In this document: positions 33,502-42,785 of the stretch, in pieces
How positions within the stretch are numbered: the stretch's first letter is position 1
How the letters are laid out: every line of letters begins with the position of its first letter
Source of the DNA: Bacillota bacterium
GTDB taxonomy: Bacteria; Bacillota; Sulfobacillia; Sulfobacillales; JAIMBI01
Assembly: GCA_021846505.1 (NCBI GenBank)
Contig: JAJZWV010000007.1
Span: forward strand, 29,491 to 93,490
Length of the DNA: 64,000 nucleotides
Reading direction: 5' to 3'
Notes under the pieces: generated by a model
The model's database searches: none
Told to the model about the DNA's origin: nothing
What the model saw: the letters and a program-made list of their open reading frames with translations, nothing else
Translations under genes and position numbers: made by a program

Positions 33502-35127
33502 TTACGCGCTCGCGTCCGAGAAGTCCATGTCGCGTCCGCCCATGTAGTCCTCGAGGCTCTGAGTCCGATAGGCCGAGGCCACGCCCCAGTAGTAGAACGC
33601 GACCGCGCCGACAAACACGATGATCGTATCAAACGGGAAGGGGATCACGTTCACATCGCCCGAGCCAAACGACCCGAGCAGGCTCATGAGCGCCATAAAC
33701 ACCATAAACCCGATCATCCACAACCCCGACTTCAGGTCGCGGGCCGGCAGGTTGTTGGCCCGCCGATAGAACAGGTAGATGATGATGCCCACAGCGACTA
33801 CTCCCAACACCTGCGGAACCAGTGGCCATCCGCTCCAAAACAGGAGAAGGGCTCCGATGCCGAAGGCGGCGGGCCCAACCCAGCGGGCGTGATTCCCAAG
33901 GCTGAAAGGCCGGCGCAGGTCCGGTGCGACTTTGCGTAGCCCACCCAGCGACACCCCGCCGAACGAGAACGTAAAGCCCGAAGCCGCAGACAGGATGCCC
34001 ACCATCGCCCCCCACGACGGGAAGGGCAGGAGGGCCAGCATCCCCACGACGAGCGCGACGAACATGCCGTTCTTGGGCACCCCCGCGTTGTTGAGCTTCA
34101 AGAGCCCCTTGGGCCCGTAGCCATTCTTGGGAATCGCGTACAGGACGCGGGCCGTGGTGGCCGTATACACAAGGCCTGTCCCGCCCGGGGACAGGACCGC
34201 GTCGCCGTACAGCAGCGCGGCCAGCACACCGAGGTTCAGCGCGGCGGCCAGCTGTGCAAACGGGGAAGAGAAGCTGACGTGCGCCCAGCCTTTGACGAGG
34301 TCCGGCTGGCTCAGTGCAACCAGGAAGGCAATTTGCAGCAGTGTGTAAATCACGATGGCGGACAGGATAACGGTGATGATGGCTCGTGGCACGTCGTGCT
34401 TGGGGTTCTTGCCCTCGGCCGCGAGATCCAGCGACTGCCGAAATCCGGTGTAGGCAAAGAGAATGCCCCCGATGGAGATGGCCACCAAGACACCATGAAA
34501 GCCATACGGCATAAAGCCGCCGATGGCCGCGTTGTTAAAGTTCCTTGCCCCACCGCCGTTCAGGCCAGCAACCAGCAGCGCAATCATAGTAATCGACGGA
34601 ATGATCACCTTGATGGTCGTCACAGTCGTGTTGACCCGCGCGAACAGCTTGACTCCATAGTAGTTGATGAGGAAGAACGCGAGCACGAGGAGGGCCGCGA
34701 CCACGAGGCCCAGCGGCGTCAGCACGCCCTTGCTGTACAGAGCGGGAATGTAGCCCGCCGCGTATTGGGTGACTGCCTCGGCTTCAATCGGGGCCGTCAT
34801 GGCGTAGGCGATCCAGTTCGCCCAGGACACGCCCGAGGATACAAGCCCCCCGTGGCTAAGCTGTGGATATCGGTTGATGCCGCCCGCCTCGGGAATGGCT
34901 GACACCATCTCCGTAAAGGGCAGCGCCAAGATGAAAACCAGAATGCCGCCAATAATCCAGGAAATCGTCGCGGCCGGGCCGGCGTACTGGGCGCTGTACA
35001 TCGCGCCAAACAGCCATCCGGACCCGATGACGCCGCCGAAGCTCGCCATCGTCAAATCGTAGCGACTCATCACGTGCCGCAGCCCGCTAGCAGGCGGTGC
35101 CGCGGCAACCTTGCCAAGACTGGCCAT
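33502..35127 (-). CDS. APC-superfamily amino acid permease
   Basis: ATG 35127, with AAAGGAGGAGG about ten bases upstream; 541 residues. The first helix carries LTMASFGGVIGSGWLFG, the helix-1 backbone break that binds the amino group in APC transporters. EAGGINRYPQLSHGGL, FAYTGFRQSLDLAAEGKNP and HDVPRAIITVIL are typical loops of the aspartate/glutamate-type permease branch; 12-14 hydrophobic helices follow to the end. It imports an amino acid, by proton symport or exchange. Its close paralogue lies at 60493-62154. The gene sits centrally in the amino-acid catabolic block with an 870-base leader region. Confidence 0.92.
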   Translation of the reverse strand: MASLGKVAAAPPASGLRHVMSRYDLTMASFGGVIGSGWLFGAMYSAQYAGPAATISWIIGGILVFILALPFTEMVSAIPEAGGINRYPQLSHGGLVSSGVSWANWIAYAMTAPIEAEAVTQYAAGYIPALYSKGVLTPLGLVVAALLVLAFFLINYYGVKLFARVNTTVTTIKVIIPSITMIALLVAGLNGGGARNFNNAAIGGFMPYGFHGVLVAISIGGILFAYTGFRQSLDLAAEGKNPKHDVPRAIITVILSAIVIYTLLQIAFLVALSQPDLVKGWAHVSFSSPFAQLAAALNLGVLAALLYGDAVLSPGGTGLVYTATTARVLYAIPKNGYGPKGLLKLNNAGVPKNGMFVALVVGMLALLPFPSWGAMVGILSAASGFTFSFGGVSLGGLRKVAPDLRRPFSLGNHARWVGPAAFGIGALLLFWSGWPLVPQVLGVVAVGIIIYLFYRRANNLPARDLKSGLWMIGFMVFMALMSLLGSFGSGDVNVIPFPFDTIIVFVGAVAFYYWGVASAYRTQSLEDYMGGRDMDFSDASA

Positions 35128-35998
35128 GACCGGATGCCTCCTCCTTTAGCGTAGATTCCTTAAGAAACGCAAGAAGCGATCTCTCCCGAAGGCGTCGACG
35201 GAGTCACGAAGAAGTCCGGTAAATCCGATACAGGTGCATCCGCCCAAGTGCCGCCCAATTCGCTGCGACCGTGCGCTCGGGGATTTGGCCCACAGCGCGG
35301 CCATCCTCAAACCAGCGCGCTGTCCGCGCAAAACACCGCAGTCCCCTCCCGGCGATCGCAGGGCGGCGGCCACTCTTAAGCCGAGTTGGACAGGAATCTT
35401 GACCCGTTGGGCAACCCACCGAACGAACCGCTGCCGCCGAGAATCCCGGCACGGCGGCTCAGTCCTGTATGCCGCTGCCCTACTTAACCGTGGCTGTTTG
35501 CCCTCCGCATGTCAAGACAATTCCCTAAATTGCGCGAGGGCCCTTTCCTCGGTGCGCAGCGCTGTCGTCGCGCACCGGGCGGCGAAGCCGAAAACCTCAG
35601 GCCCCTCCGCTAGGAGGACACGTTGATCGGCGGCGCCGGCGGCACGCTGAGACCCCAAACGGGACCGGGTGGAAAGGCCGCCCGCGGTCTGCCGTGGGCA
35701 GCGAGCCTCCGGTGGGTTGGGCGCGTCGTCCCCAACCCCATACGGGGAAAGGACCACCGGGGTCACCCCGTGTGGCGCCGGCGGCGGGTGCGGGCATCTT
35801 GCCGCCCGCATCGGAGGGCCGCCCGCCTTCGAACTCGGACCGGCCCTCTCTGGGACGGGGTTCAGGAGGTCGGCTCGCCAAGCGATGTAGCCCGGCGCTC
35901 TTTCCGCACCGGGCAGGCAGTGCACCGCCACATTCACCGCCCGCAGATCACCCGACTCGGCGGGCGCCCCGTTCGCAGCGGCCGGCGGACCTGACGTC
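35128..35998. other. Long leader region of the APC permease, no gene seen
   Basis: This 870-base stretch separates two minus-strand genes. Open frames on both strands lack ribosome binding sites and family matches. I looked for T-box, SAM, glycine and guanidine riboswitch hallmarks and found none convincing; inverted repeats such as CACCGGGGTCACCCCGTG (near 35756) suggest RNA structure. Its length is unusual for a bacterial spacer, so an unrecognised regulatory RNA or decayed gene is possible. Confidence 0.4.
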
Positions 35999-37186
35999 CT
36001 AGTTCGCCCGGCGAGCGCTCAACAGAGCCTGGCGAAGATCCTGGAGGAGGTCGTCAGGGTTTTCGAGTCCGACCGACAGCCGGATCAGGTGGGGATGAAT
36101 CCCCGCCGCCCCAAGTTCGTCGGCCGTCAGCGAGCGGTGGGTGAGCGACCCAGGCTGTTCGACCAGCGACGTGGCATCGCCTAGACTGACGGCTCGGGAG
36201 AACAGCTCCAAGCTGTCCATGAACGCCTCGGGAGAAACGTCATCCGCCAGCTCCAAGGCCATCATGCCGCCCGCCTGGCCGGCGTCAAAGTGCTCGCGCA
36301 CCCACTGGTGCTGCGGGTGGCTCTCAAGCCCAGGATAAATAACCCGAGCGTATGGAGCCATGTCCGCCAATCCCTCCGCGACCACCATCCCATGCCGACT
36401 GTGCGCTCCCATCCGCAGCGGCAGCGTCGCCAGCCCTCGCCACAGCATGTACGCGGCAAAGGGGCTGGCGATGCTGCCCATTTGGCTCACCAAGGCCTTG
36501 ACGGGCGCCACGGCCGCTGCCGTGCCGGAAACGGTGCCCGCCAGCGTGTCCCCATGGCCGTTCATGTACTTGGTGGCCGAATTGACCACCAGCGTCGCTC
36601 CATCGGCCAGAGGTTGGTAGAGGTACCCCGTGGCAAAGGTGTTGTCCACGATGAGGGCAATGCCGCGGTCGCGGCACATCTGTCCCAGCCGATCCACCGG
36701 CGGCACCACCATGCCAGGGTTCGCGATCGTTTCCACCAGCACCACCCGCGTTGCCGCTGTAAGCGCCGCCGCTACCTCGTCCAGGTTGGTCATGTCGGCA
36801 AAGCGGAACTTCAGGCCATACGCGTCGCCTAATCCATGACGCACCGCGTATGTGCCCCCATACTGCACCGGGCTCATCAGCACCTCATCGCCCGGCCGCG
36901 CCAGCGACAGCAGGGAAGCCGAGATGGCTGCCATGCCGGAGGCCAGCACCAGGCTGGCCTCCGCCCCCTCCCAGACGGAGACAACTTGGCTGGCCGCGTC
37001 GGTCGTGGGGTTGCCGCTCCGTGTGTACACGTAGCCCGGGTGTTCTCCCCTAGCTACCTCGGTGCCTTCATGGTAGTTCCCAAAGCGAAAACTTGAGGTG
37101 AGATACAGCGGGGGGGTAAGCGACTCCCCCAGGGTGCTGGCTCGATGATCGTGAGCGTGAAGAGCCGACGTCTGGCGTTTTGGCAT
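35999..37186 (-). CDS. Trans-sulfuration PLP enzyme, second paralogue
   Basis: ATG 37186 follows AAAGGCAGGAACATTC; 395 residues. Family marks: GYVYTRSGNPTTDAASQVV, the cofactor loop SPVQYGGTYA, VETIANPGMVVPPVD, ALIVDNTFATGYL and PLP lysine 206 in VNSATKYMNGHGD. Compared with the 30689 gene, it has a longer N-terminus (HDHRASTLGESLTPPLYLT), as in methionine gamma-lyases and O-acetylhomoserine sulfhydrylases, but again Gly instead of Cys after the loop Tyr. It may be a lyase for homoserine-derived amino acids, with canavanine or homocysteine among the possibilities (inference). Confidence 0.9.
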   Translation of the reverse strand: MPKRQTSALHAHDHRASTLGESLTPPLYLTSSFRFGNYHEGTEVARGEHPGYVYTRSGNPTTDAASQVVSVWEGAEASLVLASGMAAISASLLSLARPGDEVLMSPVQYGGTYAVRHGLGDAYGLKFRFADMTNLDEVAAALTAATRVVLVETIANPGMVVPPVDRLGQMCRDRGIALIVDNTFATGYLYQPLADGATLVVNSATKYMNGHGDTLAGTVSGTAAAVAPVKALVSQMGSIASPFAAYMLWRGLATLPLRMGAHSRHGMVVAEGLADMAPYARVIYPGLESHPQHQWVREHFDAGQAGGMMALELADDVSPEAFMDSLELFSRAVSLGDATSLVEQPGSLTHRSLTADELGAAGIHPHLIRLSVGLENPDDLLQDLRQALLSARRAN

Positions 37187-37511
37187 GAATGTTCCTGCCT
37201 TTCTTGAACTGCTGAGGTGCTAAAGCGCATGGCCGACACATGGCCGGACCGCTGTGGAACGGGGAGCCCTCCCGAGGATCTCCTGCCGACGCGCCGCCAC
37301 AGACGGCCAAATTTTATGTCAAGTCTGTCACAGTGGCTAGGCACCAAAGCCGCGCCCCGCACCGGCCGTCCAGCACATGCGCCCCGTGCGCTCGCCGCTC
37401 GCGCGCCCGTCGCCGCCTGGCCTGGCGGCGGCTCCACGCCGTGGCCGAGGCAGCCGCCGCCGCTCCAGCACGGCACCTGCCGCACGCAGGAGTCGAGCGC
37501 CACCCCTCGTG
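37187..37511. other. Leader of the 37186 gene with a promoter-like site
   Basis: On the minus strand near 37307-37335 CAGACTTGACATAAAATTTGG then CCGTCTG gives a consensus -35 hexamer (TTGACA) or, alternatively, TAAAAT as a -10, flanked by the inverted arms CAGAC and GTCTG. No open frame here is supported as a gene. Confidence 0.4.
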
Positions 37512-38645
37512 TCAGCTTGGCCGGAGCTCTTCGTGACGGCTTGAATAGCGAGTCATTCGCTCGGGGTCCGGCGCCACTCCGATCCCAGGTCCTTCCGGAA
37601 CGGCCAGCGTGCCATGGTCCGTCAGCCGAAACGGCGGATCGATGAGGTCTTCGGCAAAGTACCGGTCTGAGGCCGAGGTGTCCCCCGGCAGCACGAAGTT
37701 TGCCAGCGTCGTCAGGTGCAGGTTGGCCGCACGGCCGATTCCCGATTCCAGCATTCCCCCACACCAGACAGCGACGCCGTGCTGCGCCGCCACATCGTGA
37801 ATCGCTCGCGCTTCGGAGAATCCTCCCACTCGTCCCAGCTTGATGTTGATCACGCGGCACGCCCCAAGCTCAATGGCCTTTCGGGCATCATCCCGGGTCC
37901 GAATGGACTCGTCCAGGCAGACCGGTGTCTGAATGGCGCGCTGCAGCACCGCGTGGTCGATGATATCGTCCTCGGCGAGCGGCTGCTCGACCATCATGAG
38001 ATTCAGCTGGTCTAGTTCTTTCAGAACGGGAATCTGATCGAGGGTGTAAGCGGAGTTGGCGTCGGCCATGATGGGGGCATCCGGCAGCGCCTCGCGGACG
38101 GCAGCCAGCGGAACGATGTCCATCCCGGGGCGGATCTTGATTTTAAGGCGCCGGTATCCCCGAGCCCAAAAGTCGCGGGCGATCGCCACAAGCTCCATCG
38201 GCGTCGGCTGAATCCCGATGGAGACCCCAACCGGGATGTCGGTGCGGGCGCCGCCAAGCAACTTGTAGAGGGGCGCCGCCGCCCGCTGTCCGAACCAGTC
38301 CCAAATGGCCATTTCCAGGGCGGCCTTGGCCATTCGGTTGCCCCGAAACGGCCGGAGGCGCTGGCTCACCTCATCCGGGTGACTGATGGGCGCCGCAAGG
38401 AGCCGGGGTGCCATGACGTCGACAATCATGTGGTGGACCGTCTGATTCGTCTCCTCGTTATACAGCGGATCCTCGGCGGCGACGGTCTCGGCGTATCCTG
38501 AGAGGCCGCCGCCGTGCACGCCTACCAGATAAAAATGCCGCGCCAACTCCACACCGAAAGACGTCTCGAAGGGAGTTTTCAGCGGCATCGTGACATAGTC
38601 CAACGTGATGCGGTCAATCTCCAGCGTGCCCGTCACACGACTCAT
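37512..38645 (-). CDS. N-succinylamino acid racemase / o-succinylbenzoate synthase family
   Basis: 377 residues of the enolase superfamily. Catalytic residues line up with known NSAR/OSBS enzymes: the K-x-K pair 168 and 170 in RRLKIKIRPG, metal ligands Asp195 (MADANSAY), Glu220 (VEQPLAEDD) and Asp245 (CLDESIRT), and Lys269 in VINIKLGRVGG. The N-terminal cap domain holds TPFETSFGVELARHFYLVGV. The gene has no menaquinone genes around it but is followed upstream by a GNAT protein of the type that accompanies racemases, which favours N-succinylamino acid racemization: interconversion of D- and L-N-succinyl amino acids. Confidence 0.88.
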   Translation of the reverse strand: MSRVTGTLEIDRITLDYVTMPLKTPFETSFGVELARHFYLVGVHGGGLSGYAETVAAEDPLYNEETNQTVHHMIVDVMAPRLLAAPISHPDEVSQRLRPFRGNRMAKAALEMAIWDWFGQRAAAPLYKLLGGARTDIPVGVSIGIQPTPMELVAIARDFWARGYRRLKIKIRPGMDIVPLAAVREALPDAPIMADANSAYTLDQIPVLKELDQLNLMMVEQPLAEDDIIDHAVLQRAIQTPVCLDESIRTRDDARKAIELGACRVINIKLGRVGGFSEARAIHDVAAQHGVAVWCGGMLESGIGRAANLHLTTLANFVLPGDTSASDRYFAEDLIDPPFRLTDHGTLAVPEGPGIGVAPDPERMTRYSSRHEELRPS

Positions 38646-38651
38646 TGTCTT

Positions 38652-39389
38652 CTACCCCTCTCCAGCACCTGTCCGCTGCAGCACGTAGCAGGGGGTGTCC
38701 GACCACTCAAAGCCCGCCACCTCCCAGCCTTGCGCCAGCAGCCGTTGAAATTGGCCCCGCACCACAGCCTGGATGCGCCGCGCTTGCTCGGGGTCCACCT
38801 GCACGATCGCTCCGATATCACGGGGCACCGCGATCCGCTGCTCGCCGCCTCCTCCCGCCGGGACCGGCGTCGGGTCCACGGGCCACTCGACGAACAGGCG
38901 GTCCGTCGGATAGCCCTGGGTCAGCGACGTCTCCATGGTGCCATAGTAGTCCGGGTAGTAAGCGACCACCCGTGCTTGCAGGTACTGCAGATTAAAGCGG
39001 GCGTTCTGGGCGCGAAGCGGGTCGAACGTCCATCCAATGCGCGAATACCCTTCGCGCCGAGCCCACGCCCGCTGGTGCTCCTTCAGCCGACGCCCGATGC
39101 CGTGGCTTCTCCATGGGGCCAGAACGCCCGCCAAGTCCGAGTGCAGATACCATCCCTTGCTGTCCCGAGCCGGAAATGCGATGGCAAACCCCACCCACTC
39201 ATCAGGAAAGTCCTCGCGGGCGGCCACCCACACGGCCCCCCCGCGGTCCGACCAAACCCGCAGGAGCGAATCGGGGATGGGATCGGGATTGTGCCAGATG
39301 CGCTGCTCGAAAGCGGGAACACGGTGGAGATCCTCATTCGACCGGATCTCGCGAACGGCGACCCGCCAATCTGACTCGGCTGACTCCAC
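38652..39389 (-). CDS. GNAT protein, probable amino-acid N-succinyltransferase
   Basis: GTG 39389 follows GGCAGGAGGCGGAGTCA; 245 residues. AWVAARE-like strands lead to VGFAIAFPARDSKGWYLHSD, then the acyl-CoA loop WRSHGIGRRLKEHQRAWA, REGYSRIGWTFDPLRAQNAR and FNLQYLQARVVAYYPDYYG. This long GNAT type (COG3375) is known from Geobacillus-like operons in which it succinylates D-amino acids before the racemase and an L-desuccinylase convert them to L-amino acids. The racemase gene follows after six bases, the same arrangement. The M20-type desuccinylase of that pathway is not in the window. Confidence 0.85.
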   Translation of the reverse strand: MESAESDWRVAVREIRSNEDLHRVPAFEQRIWHNPDPIPDSLLRVWSDRGGAVWVAAREDFPDEWVGFAIAFPARDSKGWYLHSDLAGVLAPWRSHGIGRRLKEHQRAWARREGYSRIGWTFDPLRAQNARFNLQYLQARVVAYYPDYYGTMETSLTQGYPTDRLFVEWPVDPTPVPAGGGGEQRIAVPRDIGAIVQVDPEQARRIQAVVRGQFQRLLAQGWEVAGFEWSDTPCYVLQRTGAGEG

Positions 39390-40156
39390 TGACTCCGCCT
39401 CCTGCCCCTCTCATGGCCTGAATCCCCCTGTGGCTACAGCCGAGGGGTTTGGCATCCTGGTGCCCCTTCCTTGTGACACACGTTTTCGTGCCGGACACCC
39501 TCCGGTCCCTTAGCTCCTCCCCCGCGTTCGCTCGCAGACGACCCGGCCTGGCTTGAGCCGACGGCCCGGCTGCCCCGGACCACGGCGCGAGGCTTATCAC
39601 GGTGGAGCGCGTCCTCTTCCACCACAGGCTCCGGGCCCCAGGGCATGGGGAAGGCAACGGCTCATGGCCAGTTTAACCTTCCTCCCGCCCCAGCGGGGCG
39701 TCCTTCGCGCCGGGCCGTCCAGCCGAGGGGTGTCCCACGTCCCACCCTCCGCGGTGGCTGGGCGGCCGATCTGCCGCCGGGTCAGCCGGCAGTGGGCCAA
39801 CCCAACGTGCTGCATACGCGTCCGCCGGTCTGCTACAATCGACGTGGAGCTGATATCGATGGGCTCTGGCGCTCGGATCGCGGCACACATCTTCTTGTGG
39901 GTTCCGTCGCAGCATCTCAGTCCGCAAAGCCCGTCCCCCCGCCGCCATTCCGCAGGGGCCCGGTGCGAGCGGGAGCTCGTTGGCACGCAGTGGGGCCCGA
40001 GCGGCAGCCCTGATCGTGTCGGGGCATCCTGTCCGCAGGTGTGGCCACGGCCTCAGCTTCCAAGCGTGGCTGCACGGCCCTGGCCTGTCACGGCGGGGTC
40101 GAGGCTGGCCGTGGGCGAGCGGGGACGAGCCGCTCGCGTGGGCTGTCGGTGACTGG
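39390..40156. other. Divergent non-coding region
   Basis: About 770 bases lie between the GNAT gene (minus) and the MFS gene (plus). No frame has convincing coding marks. The plus-strand sequence from 39640 to 40156 is very GC-rich and open in several frames, including upstream extensions of the MFS frame, but nothing there resembles a protein. It should hold promoters for both sides. Confidence 0.4.
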
Positions 40157-41368
40157 ATGAGGACCGCATGGCTTGGCTTGCTGGCCGCATCGGGCCTGGA
40201 AGCCTTCTTTCTGTTGGTCATGGCCGGGTATGCGCCGCTCTATGTGCTGGAGCGGCTGCACGGGTCCTACTTCATGGCCAGTCAAGCGGTTGCCTGGCCG
40301 TCTCTGGCCACGTTTCTCGGGTCCAACCTTTGGGGGGCGTGGTCCCGGCGCCTCGGCCTCGCCCGTTTGGTTGTGATCGGGCTCGTCGGATACTTTGGCC
40401 TGGGCGTGGTGGCTCTGGTGGCGCGCACGCCGTGGACCCTGGTTGCGGGACTCGGCGTCCTGACCTTGTTCTCGTCGGCCTTGGCGCCAGCCGCCATTGC
40501 GGCGATGACGCGGGCGGGCGGTGCCATGGGGAAGCGGCTGGCCCTGCGCGTGCGCTGGCAGAGCATGGGCTGGATGGTGTCGGGCGTGGCGGCGGGCTAT
40601 CTCTACGGGCTGGGGCGCTACGGCTGGCCCCTCACGCTGGCCGTGTCAGGCGTCTCTGCCCTCTTGCTGGCGGCATTTCTCGCGGCCAAGCTCGATCGAA
40701 GCGACCGATCGGCTCCTCCGGTGGCGGCTGGCCCCCGCCAGCGGAGCTGGCGGCGGTTGCTGCCGCTGCTGGCGGTCGTGCTGCCTGTCTTTCTCGTAAC
40801 GGCAGGCAACGAGGGATTCTTTGCCTCCTTCGCCCTGTACCTGCGCGTCATTCGACTGCCGGTCGCGTGGGTGGGCTGGTCCGCGGCCGTGAGCACGGCC
40901 CTGGGTGCGCTGGCCGTGGGGTCGGTGGGACGCTTCGCGGACCGCACCAGCGGCCGAGCGCTCCTGAAGTTCGTCCTGCTCGGATACATGATTATGTACG
41001 GATCGATGGCCATCTCCGCGTCCCCCATTTTGGCGGTTGTGGCGTTCTCGCTGCCCCTCTATCCGTTTCTGATGGTGGGCAGCCAGCGGGCGGCCGCCGA
41101 AACCGTTGCCGCCCACCATCACGGGGCTGTGATGGGACTCGTCAACGGGCTGGCTGGCCTCGCCACCGCAGCCGGCATCACCCTCATGGGTCTCGGCGAC
41201 ACGCGGTTTGGTCCCCGATTCGAGCCTTGGGGCGCCACCACGCTCGTGGTGCTCGCGCTGGTGGTCCTCCTCGCACTCCACCGCCTCGGGGAGCCCTCCG
41301 GGGCTGACGACACCGCCGGGGGGAAACCCTCGAGGCCCTTGTCGGCTCTCGGGGACGGCCAGCGATGA
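40157..41368 (+). CDS. MFS transporter
   Basis: ATG 40157 (MRTAWLGLLAASGLEAFFLL) is the first start consistent with helix 1; the ribosome binding site is poor, and the frame is open upstream. The 403 residues contain 12 hydrophobic segments; SNLWGAWSRRLGLARLV is the loop 2-3 region and GRFADRTSGRALLK its counterpart in the second half. The protein lies within the amino-acid catabolic block and is followed by the KARI-like gene about 100 bases later on the same strand, so it may import or export a compound of that pathway (inference). Confidence 0.82.
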   Translation: MRTAWLGLLAASGLEAFFLLVMAGYAPLYVLERLHGSYFMASQAVAWPSLATFLGSNLWGAWSRRLGLARLVVIGLVGYFGLGVVALVARTPWTLVAGLGVLTLFSSALAPAAIAAMTRAGGAMGKRLALRVRWQSMGWMVSGVAAGYLYGLGRYGWPLTLAVSGVSALLLAAFLAAKLDRSDRSAPPVAAGPRQRSWRRLLPLLAVVLPVFLVTAGNEGFFASFALYLRVIRLPVAWVGWSAAVSTALGALAVGSVGRFADRTSGRALLKFVLLGYMIMYGSMAISASPILAVVAFSLPLYPFLMVGSQRAAAETVAAHHHGAVMGLVNGLAGLATAAGITLMGLGDTRFGPRFEPWGATTLVVLALVVLLALHRLGEPSGADDTAGGKPSRPLSALGDGQR

Positions 41369-41472
41369 CGGCGGCCATCCCGCTGGGCGGTTTGCGCACG
41401 CGCCGTGTGCGACTTGACTTCGGGCCGGTGAGGACCCACGGCAGGCAGCGACTCAGATTGGAGGAATTCTCG

Positions 41473-42459
41473 GTGACAAGAGTGTGGACAGGACCCGAGT
41501 GCGACCAGCGGCAAACCCTCCTGCGCGGCGGGGTGATCAGCGTCTTGGGGTACGGAAACCAGGGACGGGCACAGGCGCTAAACTTGCGAGAGCGCGGATT
41601 CCGCGTGGTGGTCGGCAATCAAGACGACCGCTACGCCGCCGAAGCTCGGCGCGATGGATGGGACGTGGCCACGCTCGAAGAAGCCGCCAGGTGCGGAGAC
41701 TATGTGGTGGTCCTCGTGCCGGACGACGTTCAGCCAAGCCTCAGCAGCCTGTGGGAGCAGATGGCGCGCGGGCAGACTCTGTGCTTTGCCTCTGGATACA
41801 ATTTGGCGTTCGGCCTTCTCACGATGCCCGAGGCAGTGGACGTGGTGATGGTGGCGCCGCGGATGATTGGGCGCAGCGTGAGAAGCCGGGTCGCGGCCGG
41901 GGAGGGGTTCCCGGTCCTGGTCGGGGTCTTTCAGGATGCGTCAGGGCACGCACAGGATTGTGCGCTGGCTTATGCCAGCGCCATCGGCGCCGGGCTGCCG
42001 GGCGGATGTGCGGTGGCGTCTTCGCTCACGGAGGAAGCCACGCTGGATCTGTTCTCCGAGCAAACTTGGGCTGGCGCCATCACGTTCTTCCTGCAAGCGT
42101 GCTTTGAAGTGCTGACGGATGCCGGCATATCACCAGAAGCGGCCATCTTAGAGCTGTACGCCTCCGGGGAACTCGGAGAGATTGGGAGTGCCATGGCCAG
42201 ACAAGGCCTTTTTGGCCAGCTAAAGCTGCACTCGACGACGAGTCAGTATGGGCAGCTCACACGCGGGCCGGCGTTTGTCACGGACGCCTTGCGCCATCAG
42301 CTGCGCGACCGCCTCAAGGAAATTCGCACCGGACAGTTCGCGCGAGAGTGGACCGGGCAGGGCGGGTCAGCCGCGCTCGAAAACCTATTGGCGTCCCAAG
42401 CCAGCGCCCACCTGGAAGACGCGGAGCGCCAGCTGTATCAGCTTCTCGGCCGGCGCTAG
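41473..42459 (+). CDS. Ketol-acid reductoisomerase-like NADPH enzyme
   Basis: GTG 41473 follows GGAGGAATTCTCG; 328 residues, the length of class I KARI (IlvC). The nucleotide motif is GVISVLGYGNQGRAQALNLR (about 20-39), and the C-terminal knotted domain keeps the catalytic block LDLFSEQTWAGAITFF (D and E of the 'DLFGEQ' site) and ELYASGELGEIGSAM where KARI has 'YFE.lHEl..I.D.'. Several otherwise invariant KARI positions differ (for example AAILELYASGELGE), so the substrate is probably not acetolactate. No ilvB, ilvN, leu or ilvD genes are near. A specialised reductase/isomerase for a branched or hydroxy keto acid is the best guess. Confidence 0.8.
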   Translation: MTRVWTGPECDQRQTLLRGGVISVLGYGNQGRAQALNLRERGFRVVVGNQDDRYAAEARRDGWDVATLEEAARCGDYVVVLVPDDVQPSLSSLWEQMARGQTLCFASGYNLAFGLLTMPEAVDVVMVAPRMIGRSVRSRVAAGEGFPVLVGVFQDASGHAQDCALAYASAIGAGLPGGCAVASSLTEEATLDLFSEQTWAGAITFFLQACFEVLTDAGISPEAAILELYASGELGEIGSAMARQGLFGQLKLHSTTSQYGQLTRGPAFVTDALRHQLRDRLKEIRTGQFAREWTGQGGSAALENLLASQASAHLEDAERQLYQLLGRR

Positions 42460-42785
42460 GCCGCCAAAACGCGGCGGCCGAGGAGGGATCCCGGGTGCGC
42501 GAGCCGCAGCTCGGTGCCGGGGGACCCCCCGCCTCCACCCGGCAGGTGCGCAGGCTCCTCAGGTGGGCCCGGAGCGCGCGAGCGCCTCACCGCCGCAAGC
42601 CCGGAATCCCTCCGGCCGCATACGCTATAGCTGGGGACGATTCGACGCCAATAGCCTCAGGAGGCCGCTGTGGCGATGTCAGCGCCACCGGCCAGACCAG
42701 GGTGCTCGCTGCGCGCCACCCGCTGCGAGCCTCCCTGTGGACCCCACGGCCCAGTCCGCCGCATCCCGAGGCGTCCGCTCGGCCG
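42460..42785. other. Region between convergent genes
   Basis: A short hairpin (GGCCGCC, loop AAAACGC, GGCGGCC; 42459-42479) lies directly at the KARI-like stop and may terminate it weakly; no T-tract follows. The remaining 300 bases show no gene. Confidence 0.45.

Noticed and set aside
35512..35937. Long minus-strand frame in the APC leader region
   Set aside because: Composition (Pro, Arg, Gly, Ala) and lack of a start signal look like chance reading of GC-rich DNA; frames on the opposite strand are equally open.
39640..40156. Open plus-strand frames before the MFS gene
   Set aside because: Several overlapping frames are open at once with no start signals or homology; they are a by-product of GC richness.
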